A DNA stretch of 10,324 nt from Rickettsiales bacterium (lineage in GTDB: Bacteria; Pseudomonadota; Alphaproteobacteria; Rickettsiales; UBA3002): positions 1-10,324 of the forward strand of contig JAIXZB010000090.1 in NCBI GenBank assembly GCA_027489915.1, read 5' to 3'. Made by a program: the position numbers and the translations under genes. Below, one piece after another: positions 1 to 5,446 of this stretch (position 1 is the first letter of the stretch; every line of letters starts with the position of its first letter). The notes below the pieces were generated by a model. It made no database searches, was not told the DNA's origin, and saw only the letters and a list, made by a program, of their open reading frames with translations.

Positions 1-360
1 GAGGCGGGTTTGCAGATAATCGCGCACGGATTCGGGCGTGATGCGCGGGGTTTGGATGCGGCAGAGTGCTTGCTCGGGAGAGGTGTGGGTGAGTGTGTGG
101 GAGCTGAAAGTAAAGGTGAGTGTTGCCCCATGCATTTTCAGGTTGGGAGAGTGTGTGGGAACGAGCAAGGTGTGATCGACCCAGTCATCGATGGCGCGTT
201 TGATGGATTTTTTGACGTGGCCAAAATCCATCACCATGGAGTTGGCATCGAGCGTGCCGATGAGGGCGACGTCGCATATCCAGCTTTCGCCGACCAGCCC
301 GTGCTGTTCGCATAGATAGGCGCAGTCGATGACGGTAAGATGTTCAACGAATAAATGCAT
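1..360 (-). CDS. 6-pyruvoyl-tetrahydropterin synthase (PTPS/QueD)-like protein, partial, zinc ligands apparently lost
   Basis: Open reading frame of 120 codons from an ATG at 360 that runs off the window start without a stop, so the C-terminus is missing. It resembles the T-fold PTPS/QueD family: the segment MVMDFGHVKKSIKRAIDDW followed by VDHTLLVPTHSPN matches the family's 'MV.DF..LK' strand and 'DH..L' catalytic region, and a later TSPEQALCRI corresponds to the 'PT.EN.A..I' glutamate motif. However, the FxxxH and HGH zinc-binding motifs are replaced by VIDCAYL (around residues 10-16) and LVGESW (around 22-27), so the three zinc histidines seem absent. It follows folE and maf on the same strand, which fits a role near pterin or GTP metabolism, but canonical synthase activity is doubtful. 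A ribosome binding site CAGG lies about six bases before the ATG, inside the right-to-left arm of a palindrome. Family assignment is fairly sure; the function is not. Confidence 0.75.
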   Translation of the reverse strand, partial: MHLFVEHLTVIDCAYLCEQHGLVGESWICDVALIGTLDANSMVMDFGHVKKSIKRAIDDWVDHTLLVPTHSPNLKMHGATLTFTFSSHTLTHTSPEQALCRIQTPRITPESVRDYLQTRL

Positions 361-361
361 G

Positions 362-484
362 AAAACCTGTTTCTGTGGACGGCTGCGTTGTCGTTGGTTT
401 CTCTCGCTTCGGTCACGTAGCGCAGCTACACTCCCTCACTCCGAGCAACCCACTCCTAGCATCCGCCTCACATAAACAGGTTTT
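362..484. repeat. 123-bp imperfect palindrome between maf and the PTPS-like gene
   Basis: Outer arms AAAACCTGTTT (362-372) and AAACAGGTTTT (474-484) are perfect 11-bp inverted repeats, continued inward by TGTG/CACA after one mismatch. The exact centre, base 423, is also the centre of an inner hairpin GTAGC-GCA-GCTAC (417-429). Intermediate segments GTTGGTTTCTC and the complement of GAGCAACCCAC also pair imperfectly. On the minus-strand transcript it begins 10 bases after the maf stop and ends at the start codon of the next gene, taking in that gene's ribosome binding site. It could be a long mRNA hairpin or a mobile palindromic element. No protein-coding signal is visible in this gap. Confidence 0.7.
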
Positions 485-494
485 GGGTTGTTGG

Positions 495-1097
495 CTAGGA
501 TTTCATGCTTATGGCGCCAAGGCGATGCAGTTCAGCGAGTAAGGGGATGAGGGGGAGGCCTTGGATGGTGTCGTTATCGCCTTCGATGCTGGCGAATAAA
601 TGGCGCCCTAAGGATTCGAGTTTGTAGGCTCCGCAGGATTGCAGGGGGGCATCGGCTGCTGCGTAAGCGTTGATTTCGGCTGGTGTGAGGGTGCGCATGG
701 TGAGGTGGGCGGTGGAGGTGTGTTCCCACAGAATGCTGCTGCCACGGGCGATGGTGACGGCGCTGATTTGCTGGTGGGTCTGGCCACTGAGGCGGGCGAG
801 CTGTGCCTCGGCATTCGCATAGGTGATGGGTTTATCGATCACAACGCCTGCCAGTGCGCACATCTGATCGGCGCCGATGGTGAGATGTTCGGGGTAGTTT
901 TTACTGACCGATAAAGCTTTGGCGCGGGCGAGGGCAAGGGCGCGCGTGGCGATGGGGGCGGTTGCTAATTCGCGCTTCAAAATATCTTCATCGAGCCCTG
1001 AGGGGACGACGGAAAAGGAAAGCCCCACCCCGCGCAGCATGGATTGGCGAATGGAGGAGCCAGAGGCCAATATCAGTGGGATGGATTGATTGAGCAT
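495..1097 (-). CDS. maf: Maf family nucleoside triphosphate pyrophosphatase, YceF-like
   Basis: A 200-residue protein, the usual Maf length. Maf proteins hydrolyse non-canonical or modified nucleoside triphosphates to monophosphates; the YceF subgroup acts on 7-methyl-GTP. Visible motifs are the N-terminal LASGSSIRQSML loop (10-21), GADQMC with the catalytic-base Asp77 (75-80), DKP (88-90), GAYKLESLG (146-154) and GD..TI.GLPL (163-173). The stretch YPEHLTIGADQMC is very like E. coli YceF (YPDHLIIGSDQVC), which suggests the m7GTP-type specificity rather than the dTTP/UTP-type YhdE. In the first motif the usual 'SPRR' is SIRQ. Its ATG lies 12 bases after the folE stop with no clear Shine-Dalgarno sequence, so translation may be coupled to folE. 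It is the middle gene of a folE-maf-PTPS-like set. Confidence 0.9.
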   Translation of the reverse strand: MLNQSIPLILASGSSIRQSMLRGVGLSFSVVPSGLDEDILKRELATAPIATRALALARAKALSVSKNYPEHLTIGADQMCALAGVVIDKPITYANAEAQLARLSGQTHQQISAVTIARGSSILWEHTSTAHLTMRTLTPAEINAYAAADAPLQSCGAYKLESLGRHLFASIEGDNDTIQGLPLIPLLAELHRLGAISMKS

Positions 1098-1109
1098 TGG
1101 GTTGCTGTG

Positions 1110-1739
1110 CTACACATCCCCGATGCTGGGGGAGGAGACTAGCGACATGAACTCTTTGCGCAGGTCGGAGTTGGTGCGGAATTCGCCGAGTAGGCGGCTG
1201 GTGACGGTGGTGGTGTCGTGTTTGTTGACGCCACGGGTGGTCATGCATTGGTGCTTGGCATCGATGATGACAGCAACGCCTTTGGGCTGCAGCACGCGCT
1301 CGATGGTATCGGCGATTTGGGCGGTCATGGTTTCTTGGGTTTGCAGGCGGTGGCTGAAGATATCGAGCAGGCGGGCGAGCTTGCTGATGCCGACTACTTT
1401 TTTGTTGGGCAGGTACGCGATATGCGCTTTGCCAATGATGGTGGCCATGTGGTGTTCGCAATGCGAGACGACGCGCATGTTTTTGAGCAGCACCATTTCA
1501 TCGTAGTTTTCGACTTCTTCGAAGGTTTTTGCAAGCACTTCATCGGGGTTCTGGCTGTAGCCTTCGAACCATTCCTCGTAGGCTTCGACCACGCGTTTGG
1601 GGGTGTCGAGGAGCCCTTCGCGTTCGGGGTTATCGCCTGCCCAGCGCAACAGCGTGCGCACAGCCTCCATGGCTTCTTCTTTGGATGGGGCTGGGGTTTG
1701 ATTTTCGTTTGCGGCTTTGATGTGGGCGGGCTTGCTCAT
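1110..1739 (-). CDS. folE: GTP cyclohydrolase I
   Basis: Converts GTP to 7,8-dihydroneopterin triphosphate, the entry step to tetrahydrofolate and to queuosine-type deazapurines; cytosolic homodecamer. The 209-residue product has the zinc ligands Cys94, His97 (SHCEHHM) and Cys165 (KHQCMTTRG), with the same 71-residue spacing as the E. coli enzyme, plus the ISKLARLLDIFSHRLQTQE core helix and the RGV substrate loop. The first 18 residues are variable. An in-frame ATG at 1766 exists, but the start at 1739 is preferred: AGGA sits seven bases before it, and the upstream ATG would lie before the predicted transcription start. The gene heads a minus-strand set with maf 12 bases downstream. All key residues are present, so this is probably the active, zinc-dependent type IA enzyme. 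Confidence 0.96.
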   Translation of the reverse strand: MSKPAHIKAANENQTPAPSKEEAMEAVRTLLRWAGDNPEREGLLDTPKRVVEAYEEWFEGYSQNPDEVLAKTFEEVENYDEMVLLKNMRVVSHCEHHMATIIGKAHIAYLPNKKVVGISKLARLLDIFSHRLQTQETMTAQIADTIERVLQPKGVAVIIDAKHQCMTTRGVNKHDTTTVTSRLLGEFRTNSDLRKEFMSLVSSPSIGDV

Positions 1740-1768
1740 GAATGTATCCTGAAAATGATGATGCACAG

Positions 1769-1796
1769 CATATAAAGCAATTGCCCGCTAAGGCAA
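1769..1796 (-). promoter_or_regulatory. Candidate sigma70-type promoter for folE-maf
   Basis: On the minus strand, TTGCCT (1796-1791) and TATATG (1774-1769) are separated by 16 bases. Transcription would start near 1762, about 23 bases before the folE ATG, placing the AGGA ribosome binding site inside the transcript. A small TTGCC/GGCAA hairpin (1781-1796) overlaps the -35 box and might instead be a weak terminator of the upstream cassette. The evidence is pattern matching only. Confidence 0.4.
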
Positions 1797-1830
1797 GCGT
1801 GGGGTGGGTGAAAGGTTGGTAAGGTTTGGG

Positions 1831-2220
1831 TTACGCCATGCCCATGGTGCTGCTGTCTTTATCGAGTGTAGCGGCCCTGAGGTTTGGTAAGTCTGGCTGC
1901 GACCCTGCTGCAAGTGCGGATGTTAGGTTGGTTTCCCTCGCATCGCTTATGCCTGAATTGCGAAGTGCGGTTGCTGCTTGGGCAAAATCGACAGGTGAAG
2001 TGGCTTGGGTTGTTTCTGCTTGAATACCTGTGCCTTGTGCGAAGTTTCGGCCTTCAGCAGCAGCGCGTTCGCTTGCCAAATCCATGCCGCTTACTTTACC
2101 GCCCATCTCATTTATCATGGCGAAGGTTGCGGGTTTGCCGTTGATGTTAAGCCCGCGGATATCGGCGCCTGTGAAATCGCATCCTTCGAGTGGGCGTCTT
2201 GCTTGTGCTTGATTGCTCAT
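1831..2220 (-). CDS. Hypothetical protein with a short pentapeptide-like N-terminus, third gene of the cassette
   Basis: I do not recognise this 129-residue protein. Near its N-terminus it has a short pentapeptide-like stretch, CDFTGADIRGLNI (about residues 14-26), resembling the beta-helix coils of the gene upstream. The rest is rich in Ala, Gln, Asn, Ser and Thr, with no membrane segment or signal peptide. Its second half (TTQATSPVDFAQAATALRNSG and onwards) looks low in complexity and possibly disordered. The ATG at 2220 is 11 bases after the upstream stop and has only a weak AGGG. It ends 91 bases before the folE start. That it is a real gene rests on the tight spacing, the same strand and the shared pentapeptide-like motif. 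It may be a partner or truncated relative of the middle gene. Confidence 0.65.
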   Translation of the reverse strand: MSNQAQARRPLEGCDFTGADIRGLNINGKPATFAMINEMGGKVSGMDLASERAAAEGRNFAQGTGIQAETTQATSPVDFAQAATALRNSGISDARETNLTSALAAGSQPDLPNLRAATLDKDSSTMGMA

Positions 2221-2231
2221 GAGTTTAAGCC

Positions 2232-2765
2232 CTATGCGTTTTCGGTTGGTTCGGTGACGATGTTCACGTTGCGGAATACTGCGCTACGGAAGCTGACACC
2301 GTGTAGGTTATTATGTTTGAAATCGACGTTTTTCATCTTCGCAGAATCGAATTTTGCGCCTTGTAAATCGGATCCATCGAACACGGCGGAGGTGACATTG
2401 GTTTCGCTGAAATTCACGCCTTTGGCGTTGATGTCGGTGAAATCGGCTTTTTGTTCATCGGTCGATTCGATGTTGGCGCCGGTGAAATTGCTGCTCATGC
2501 CAATGGTTGCGCCCTTCATTTGAACGCCTGTTAAGGTGGAGCCTGGGACATTGAGCGTGATGATGCTTGAAGCTTCGGCCTTGAGACCCGTTAAATCGAC
2601 GCCGGGGGCGGAGATTTTGGTGAATTTGAGGCCTGAGATATCGACATTGCGGGCAACCGATCCTGACGCAATGCTGATGGCGTAGGCATCGCACTTGCCG
2701 GTGAATTTTGCACCGCTATAGGTGCCGAGTGGCAGATTTAAGATATGTGGATTATGCGGCGACAA
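2232..2765 (-). CDS. Pentapeptide-repeat protein, TTG start
   Basis: A 177-residue protein made largely of A(D/N)LXX-type five-residue repeats. The clearest run, about residues 107-168, includes ADFTD, VNFSE, AVFDG, SDLQG, AKFDS, VDFKH, NNLHG, VSFRS and AVFRN; looser units such as AKFTG, VDLTG, STLTG and SNFTG extend it towards the N-terminus. Such repeats fold into a right-handed square beta-helix. Known members have varied roles, including DNA mimicry that protects gyrase, but nothing here singles one out. No signal peptide or membrane segment is seen. The start is TTG: no ATG lies in frame before residue 83, while GGGAGG stands six bases upstream of the TTG. The frame overlaps the end of the gene before it by 14 bases, so translation is probably coupled. 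Family is certain, function unknown. Confidence 0.85.
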   Translation of the reverse strand: MSPHNPHILNLPLGTYSGAKFTGKCDAYAISIASGSVARNVDISGLKFTKISAPGVDLTGLKAEASSIITLNVPGSTLTGVQMKGATIGMSSNFTGANIESTDEQKADFTDINAKGVNFSETNVTSAVFDGSDLQGAKFDSAKMKNVDFKHNNLHGVSFRSAVFRNVNIVTEPTENA

Positions 2766-3174
2766 ATTCAGCCTCCCTCATGGTGGTGGTGGTATCCATG
2801 GCCATCAGTTCGATGACGGTCATGGGAACGAGTTTGCAACGATCGAGTTTGGTGCCGCGCACGGTGATGCCGTGGCTGCGAAGATAGGGCAGGCGTGCCT
2901 CCTCTAAGTGTGAGCGCGCGACGATGAAGCCCGATACATCTTGACCTGACAAATCGGCCATTTGTTGGGCGGTGAGGCCGCTTTTTTCGGCGGCGATGAA
3001 ATAATCGAGAAGCGTTGGCGTGCGGCCATCGGCGCTGGAGGTGAGGCGTGCTTGATGCAATGCGTCGGCTATGCGTTCTTGTGTGTTCAGGCTGGCTTCA
3101 AGTTCGCTAGCTTCCTCGCCGAGGCTGTGGTTGCCTTTGGCCCATGCGTAGAAAGCGGAGAGATGCTGTTTCAT
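2752..3174 (-). CDS. Hypothetical protein, first gene of the pentapeptide cassette
   Basis: I do not recognise this protein of about 140 residues. The N-terminal half looks helical (AFYAWAKGNHSLGEEASELE, then QERIADALHQARL). The middle segment SGLTAQQMADLSGQDVSG is followed by a part that could hold degenerate pentapeptide units (around ITVRGTKLDRCKL), and the tail contains four consecutive threonines. There is no signal peptide or membrane segment. Two ATGs are possible, at 3189 and 3174. I prefer 3174 because a GGGA stands nine bases before it while nothing like a ribosome binding site precedes 3189; this is not decisive. It leads three minus-strand genes with a 14-base overlap and an 11-base gap, directly downstream of a CtrA-type box. 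The cassette is probably one transcript. Confidence 0.7.
   Translation of the reverse strand: MKQHLSAFYAWAKGNHSLGEEASELEASLNTQERIADALHQARLTSSADGRTPTLLDYFIAAEKSGLTAQQMADLSGQDVSGFIVARSHLEEARLPYLRSHGITVRGTKLDRCKLVPMTVIELMAMDTTTTMREAEFVAA
2772..2777 (-). promoter_or_regulatory. Ribosome binding site that decides the TTG start at 2765
   Basis: On the minus strand GGGAGG is followed by six bases (CTGAAT) and then TTG. It is one of the strongest Shine-Dalgarno matches in the window and lies inside the coding sequence of the preceding gene. It supports both the rare start codon and the 14-base overlap. Confidence 0.7.
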
Positions 3175-3193
3175 GTGACGTATTCCCATAATC

Positions 3194-3215
3194 TATAGGG
3201 TGAGTATAGGGTGAG
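3194..3215. repeat. Perfect tandem 11-bp repeat upstream of the pentapeptide cassette
   Basis: TATAGGGTGAG occurs twice back to back (3194-3204, 3205-3215). On the minus strand it reads CTCACCCTATA twice, creating TATACT (3208-3203) and TATAGA (3197-3192), two alternative -10-like hexamers one helical turn apart, between the CtrA box and the start codons. Confidence 0.7.
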
Positions 3216-3218
3216 TTG

Positions 3219-3234
3219 GTTAAGCAATGGTTAA
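3219..3234 (-). promoter_or_regulatory. CtrA-type binding site, TTAA-N7-TTAAC
   Basis: The minus strand reads TTAA-CCATTGC-TTAAC, an exact match to the full CtrA consensus of alphaproteobacteria, and the first half extends to TTAACCAT, the common half-site. It lies about 30-45 bases upstream of the first gene of the pentapeptide cassette, next to -10-like hexamers, so it is well placed to control that transcript. It also lies in the divergent region, and a TATCTA hexamer follows 17 bases from its GGTTAA half on the plus strand, so it could act in both directions. CtrA itself is not in the window; the match is by consensus only. Confidence 0.55.
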
Positions 3235-3349
3235 TGAATTGGGGAAAATTGTATCTATTTGTGATTTGCTACGCGAATAGGGAGGGGTACCCACTAAATG
3301 TTCATTCCGCGTCTTCTGGCTTCGCCATTCACACCCTACACTTCGTGGC

Positions 3350-3370
3350 GGCGCAATCGCGCCTGTTTTT
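3350..3370 (+). terminator. Terminator-like hairpin in the divergent region
   Basis: GGCGC-AATC-GCGCC (3350-3363) is a perfect 5-bp GC stem followed by TGTTTTT, which has the form of a rho-independent terminator on the plus strand. No plus-strand gene precedes it; ppx/gppA starts 77 bases later. It could end a small RNA or attenuate a ppx leader, or it could be chance. Confidence 0.45.
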
Positions 3371-3447
3371 ATAGAATATAAGGGTTTAGATTTATTAGGG
3401 ACGGGCGGGGGTTGTGTTTTCTGCGGAATGGCTTCATAGTGGGCGGC

Positions 3448-4524
3448 ATGAGTGATTCTATACCATTGGAAAATAAATCGTTTCGCAAGACCACGCGGGC
3501 GGTGGAGCCACAAGGGCGGGGGCAGCAGGAAGAACTGTATGCGGCGCTGGATTTGGGGACGAATAACTGCCGCCTGTTGATTGCGCGGCCTGTATTTATG
3601 CAGACCACCCACGCGAAAACCCTGAAAGTGGTGGATTCCTATTCGCGGATTGTGCGTTTAGGAGAAGGGGTGAGCGAGACAGGGTTGCTTGGTGAAGAGG
3701 CGATTCGGCGCACGCTGAAGGCGCTTGCGACCTGCAAAAATAAGCTGGAGCGTTATCATGTGAGCAAGGCGCGGTTTGTGGCGACTGAAGCATGCAGACG
3801 TGCGCAGAATTCGGATGCGTTTTTGGCGCGGGTGCGTGAAGAGGTGGGGATTGATATTGATATTATCAGTAATGAAGAAGAAGCGCGACTGGCGTTTTTA
3901 GGCTGTTCCAGCCTGCTTGCGAAAGACACCCGCCATGCGCTGGCGTTTGATATTGGTGGGGGCTCGACCGAATTTATGTGGGTGAAGATTGACGGCGATG
4001 TGCCGCTGACCTCGCATAAGCGCCATTTGATTCAGGATTGGTTGAGTGTGCCGTTTGGCGTGATGAATATGAGCGAGCAGTTTGGTGGGCCTGCCTATAC
4101 CGAGATGTATTTTGAGGAAATAGTGGCCAAAATTGCGGAATTGCTGGCGCCGATGGAGCGCGAGAACGGGATTGCAACGCGGATATGGAAAGATAATGTG
4201 CAGATGCTTTCGACTTCAGGCACGGTGACGACACTTGCTGCCATTCACCTGAACTTGCCGCATTATGACCGCTCGAAGGTGGATGGCATTAAGCTTTCTA
4301 TTTCCGATATTCGTGGGGCGACGCAGACGCTGATGAAAATGAGCCCTGCGCAGCGTGCGGCGCACCCTTGTATTGGTTCGTCACGCACGGATTTTATTCT
4401 CTCAGGCTGTGCGATCTTTGAGGCGATTGCGCGGACATTTCCGATTGATAAAATCACGATTGCCGATCGTGGTGTGCGTGAGGGAATTATTGTGGGGCTG
4501 ATGCGCGAGATAGCGCCAGTGTAG
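3448..4524 (+). CDS. Ppx/GppA family phosphatase (exopolyphosphatase or pppGpp phosphatase), short form
   Basis: A member of the ASKHA-fold Ppx/GppA family, which cleaves terminal phosphates from polyphosphate or converts pppGpp to ppGpp. The 358-residue product has the phosphate-1 loop ALDLGTNNCRLL (33-44), the region VATEACRRA with the probable catalytic Glu114, the phosphate-2 loop FDIGGGSTEF (167-176), the STSGTVTTLAAI segment, and a C-terminal ADRGVREGI typical of the family. It stops after the two ASKHA lobes and lacks the HD-like C-terminal domain of long E. coli Ppx/GppA; short versions beside rlmE are usual in this class. The sequence alone does not separate polyphosphatase from pppGpp phosphatase. 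I chose ATG 3448; an in-frame TTG at 3412 would add 12 residues of unconserved look. No strong ribosome binding site is visible for either. First gene of the plus-strand block. Confidence 0.9.
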   Translation: MSDSIPLENKSFRKTTRAVEPQGRGQQEELYAALDLGTNNCRLLIARPVFMQTTHAKTLKVVDSYSRIVRLGEGVSETGLLGEEAIRRTLKALATCKNKLERYHVSKARFVATEACRRAQNSDAFLARVREEVGIDIDIISNEEEARLAFLGCSSLLAKDTRHALAFDIGGGSTEFMWVKIDGDVPLTSHKRHLIQDWLSVPFGVMNMSEQFGGPAYTEMYFEEIVAKIAELLAPMERENGIATRIWKDNVQMLSTSGTVTTLAAIHLNLPHYDRSKVDGIKLSISDIRGATQTLMKMSPAQRAAHPCIGSSRTDFILSGCAIFEAIARTFPIDKITIADRGVREGIIVGLMREIAPV

Positions 4525-4528
4525 CTTT

Positions 4529-4577
4529 CACTTTAAAGTCCTTCGGCTGCGCCTTAGTGTACTTTAAGTGGTTTTTA
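4529..4577 (+). terminator. Palindrome with T-run after ppx/gppA, likely terminator
   Basis: Arms CACTTTAAAGT (4529-4539) and ACTTTAAGTG (4561-4570) pair with one bulged base, enclosing an inner hairpin GGC-TGC-GCC (4545-4553) on the same centre, and are followed by GTTTTTA. The element starts four bases after the ppx/gppA stop. The outer stem is AT-rich, but the hairpin plus T-run fits an intrinsic terminator. The core CCTTCGGC resembles the cores of the other intergenic palindromes. Confidence 0.55.
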
Positions 4578-4625
4578 GTTGTCTATCCGTGCTCGGCTGA
4601 GCCTGTGCGCGGTTAGTGGTTTTTA
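4567..4625 (+). repeat. Pair of 11-bp direct repeats flanking a small hairpin before rlmE
   Basis: AGTGGTTTTTA occurs at 4567-4577 and again at 4615-4625, 48 bases apart from start to start. Between the copies is GCTC-GGCT-GAGC, a short hairpin. The second copy ends 20 bases before the rlmE ATG. It may be a duplicated T-rich terminator tail; function unknown. Nothing else was seen in the 120-base ppx-rlmE gap. Confidence 0.5.
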
Positions 4626-4644
4626 TGTTTAATGATTGGGTGAC

Positions 4645-5331
4645 ATGACGAAGACTCCTACAGGCAAAGGTAATGGTGGCAAGCGGTTCACTAAGGAACG
4701 TGTGAAGACGGCGGCGAAGCGCTCGGTGTCATCGACGCTGTGGTTGCAGCGGCAGTTGAATGACCCGTATGTGAAGCAGGCTAAGATTGATGGGTATCGT
4801 TCGCGCGCGGCCTATAAGCTTGCGGATTTGCATGCAAAATTTGGGCTGTTGAAAGCGGGCGACAAGGTGATCGACCTTGGTGCGGCACCTGGCGGGTGGA
4901 CGCAGGTGGCGCTTGAGCATATTGGCCCGCAGGGCAAGGTGGTGGGGCTTGATTTGCTAGAAGTGCCGCCGATTGCAGGGGCAGAGATTATTGTGCTGGA
5001 TTTTCTGGACGAGGATGCGCCAGAACGGCTGAAAACCATGCTGGGCGGCAAGGCCAATCTTGTGATGTCGGATATGGCGGCGAATACGACGGGGCATAAC
5101 GCGACTGACCATATTCGTATTATGCACTTGTGCGAACTGGCGTTTTTGTTTGCGACCGAAGTGCTGGCGGAGGGCGGGAGTTTTGTGTGCAAAGTACTTA
5201 AAGGCGGCACGGAGAACCTGCTGCTTAAACAGATGAAGCAACGGTTTGAAACGGTGAAGCATGCCAAGCCAGCATCGAGCCGTGCGGATTCGGCAGAGAG
5301 TTATGTGGTGGCGCTGGGCTTTCGCGGGTAA
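4645..5331 (+). CDS. rlmE: 23S rRNA (uridine-2552) 2'-O-methyltransferase RlmE (FtsJ/RrmJ)
   Basis: Methylates the 2'-OH of U2552 in the A-loop of 23S rRNA, a late step of 50S maturation, using S-adenosylmethionine. The 228-residue product has a basic N-terminal tail, the YRSRAAYKL motif with Lys58, the SAM-binding motif VIDLGAAPGGWTQVA (75-89), and Asp143 in MSDMAAN, Lys183 in VCKVLKGG and Glu218 in SAESYVV. These form the complete K-D-K-E tetrad of the family. Length is usual for alphaproteobacterial RlmE with a somewhat long N-terminus. ATG 4645 is preferred over TTG 4636. Its ribosome binding site is poor (GGGTGA too close to the ATG), and a seven-codon reading frame from ATG 4625 ends in a TGA overlapping this ATG. 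It lies between ppx/gppA and guaB with its own flanking hairpins. Confidence 0.95.
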   Translation: MTKTPTGKGNGGKRFTKERVKTAAKRSVSSTLWLQRQLNDPYVKQAKIDGYRSRAAYKLADLHAKFGLLKAGDKVIDLGAAPGGWTQVALEHIGPQGKVVGLDLLEVPPIAGAEIIVLDFLDEDAPERLKTMLGGKANLVMSDMAANTTGHNATDHIRIMHLCELAFLFATEVLAEGGSFVCKVLKGGTENLLLKQMKQRFETVKHAKPASSRADSAESYVVALGFRG

Positions 5332-5335
5332 GAAG

Positions 5336-5446
5336 CGTCAAAAGTGCTGATCTGCTTCGGTGTCTTGCGGTGCTCAGTCAGCTATATAGCGCTGCTGCAC
5401 GCCCTCCTTGCGCTCCTCGACGCCAAGCATATCATCACTTTTGACG
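5336..5446. repeat. 111-bp imperfect palindrome between rlmE and guaB
   Basis: Arms CGTCAAAAGTG (5336-5346) and CACTTTTGACG (5436-5446) are perfect and continue inward with TGAT/ATCA and TGCTT/AAGCA after single mismatches, giving about 20 pairs over 23 positions. An inner hairpin is centred on GCTATATAGC (5381-5390), flanked by imperfectly paired GCGGTGC and GCACGCC. It starts four bases after the rlmE stop. There is no T-run after it, so it is not a standard intrinsic terminator. The left half carries GCTTCGGT (5354-5361), shared with the palindrome at 362-484. No coding signal was seen in the gap. Confidence 0.7.

Noticed and set aside
1740..1766. Nine-residue N-terminal extension of folE from ATG 1766
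   Set aside because: The start at 1739 has a well-spaced AGGA, which the extension would bury, and the predicted transcription start lies after 1766.
1218..1775. A 185-codon plus-strand frame antisense to folE
   Set aside because: It mirrors folE, whose motifs are complete; the frame has no ribosome binding site and no family resemblance, so it is a by-product of codon bias.
2232..2765. Quinolone-resistance (Qnr/MfpA-like) gyrase-protection role for the pentapeptide protein
   Set aside because: The repeat is clear, but no loops or sequence specific to Qnr or MfpA could be identified, so the role is not supported.
3285..3292. GGGTACCC 8-bp palindrome in the divergent region
   Set aside because: An isolated 8-mer palindrome is expected by chance and matches no operator I can name.
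3412..3447. TTG start adding 12 residues to the Ppx/GppA protein
   Set aside because: The extension MCFLRNGFIVGG has no conserved feature and the ATG at 3448 gives a typical N-terminus.
4625..4648. Seven-codon frame MFNDWVT whose TGA overlaps the rlmE ATG
   Set aside because: The ATGA overlap could couple translation given the weak rlmE ribosome binding site, but the frame has no Shine-Dalgarno sequence of its own and no run of regulatory codons; too short to support.
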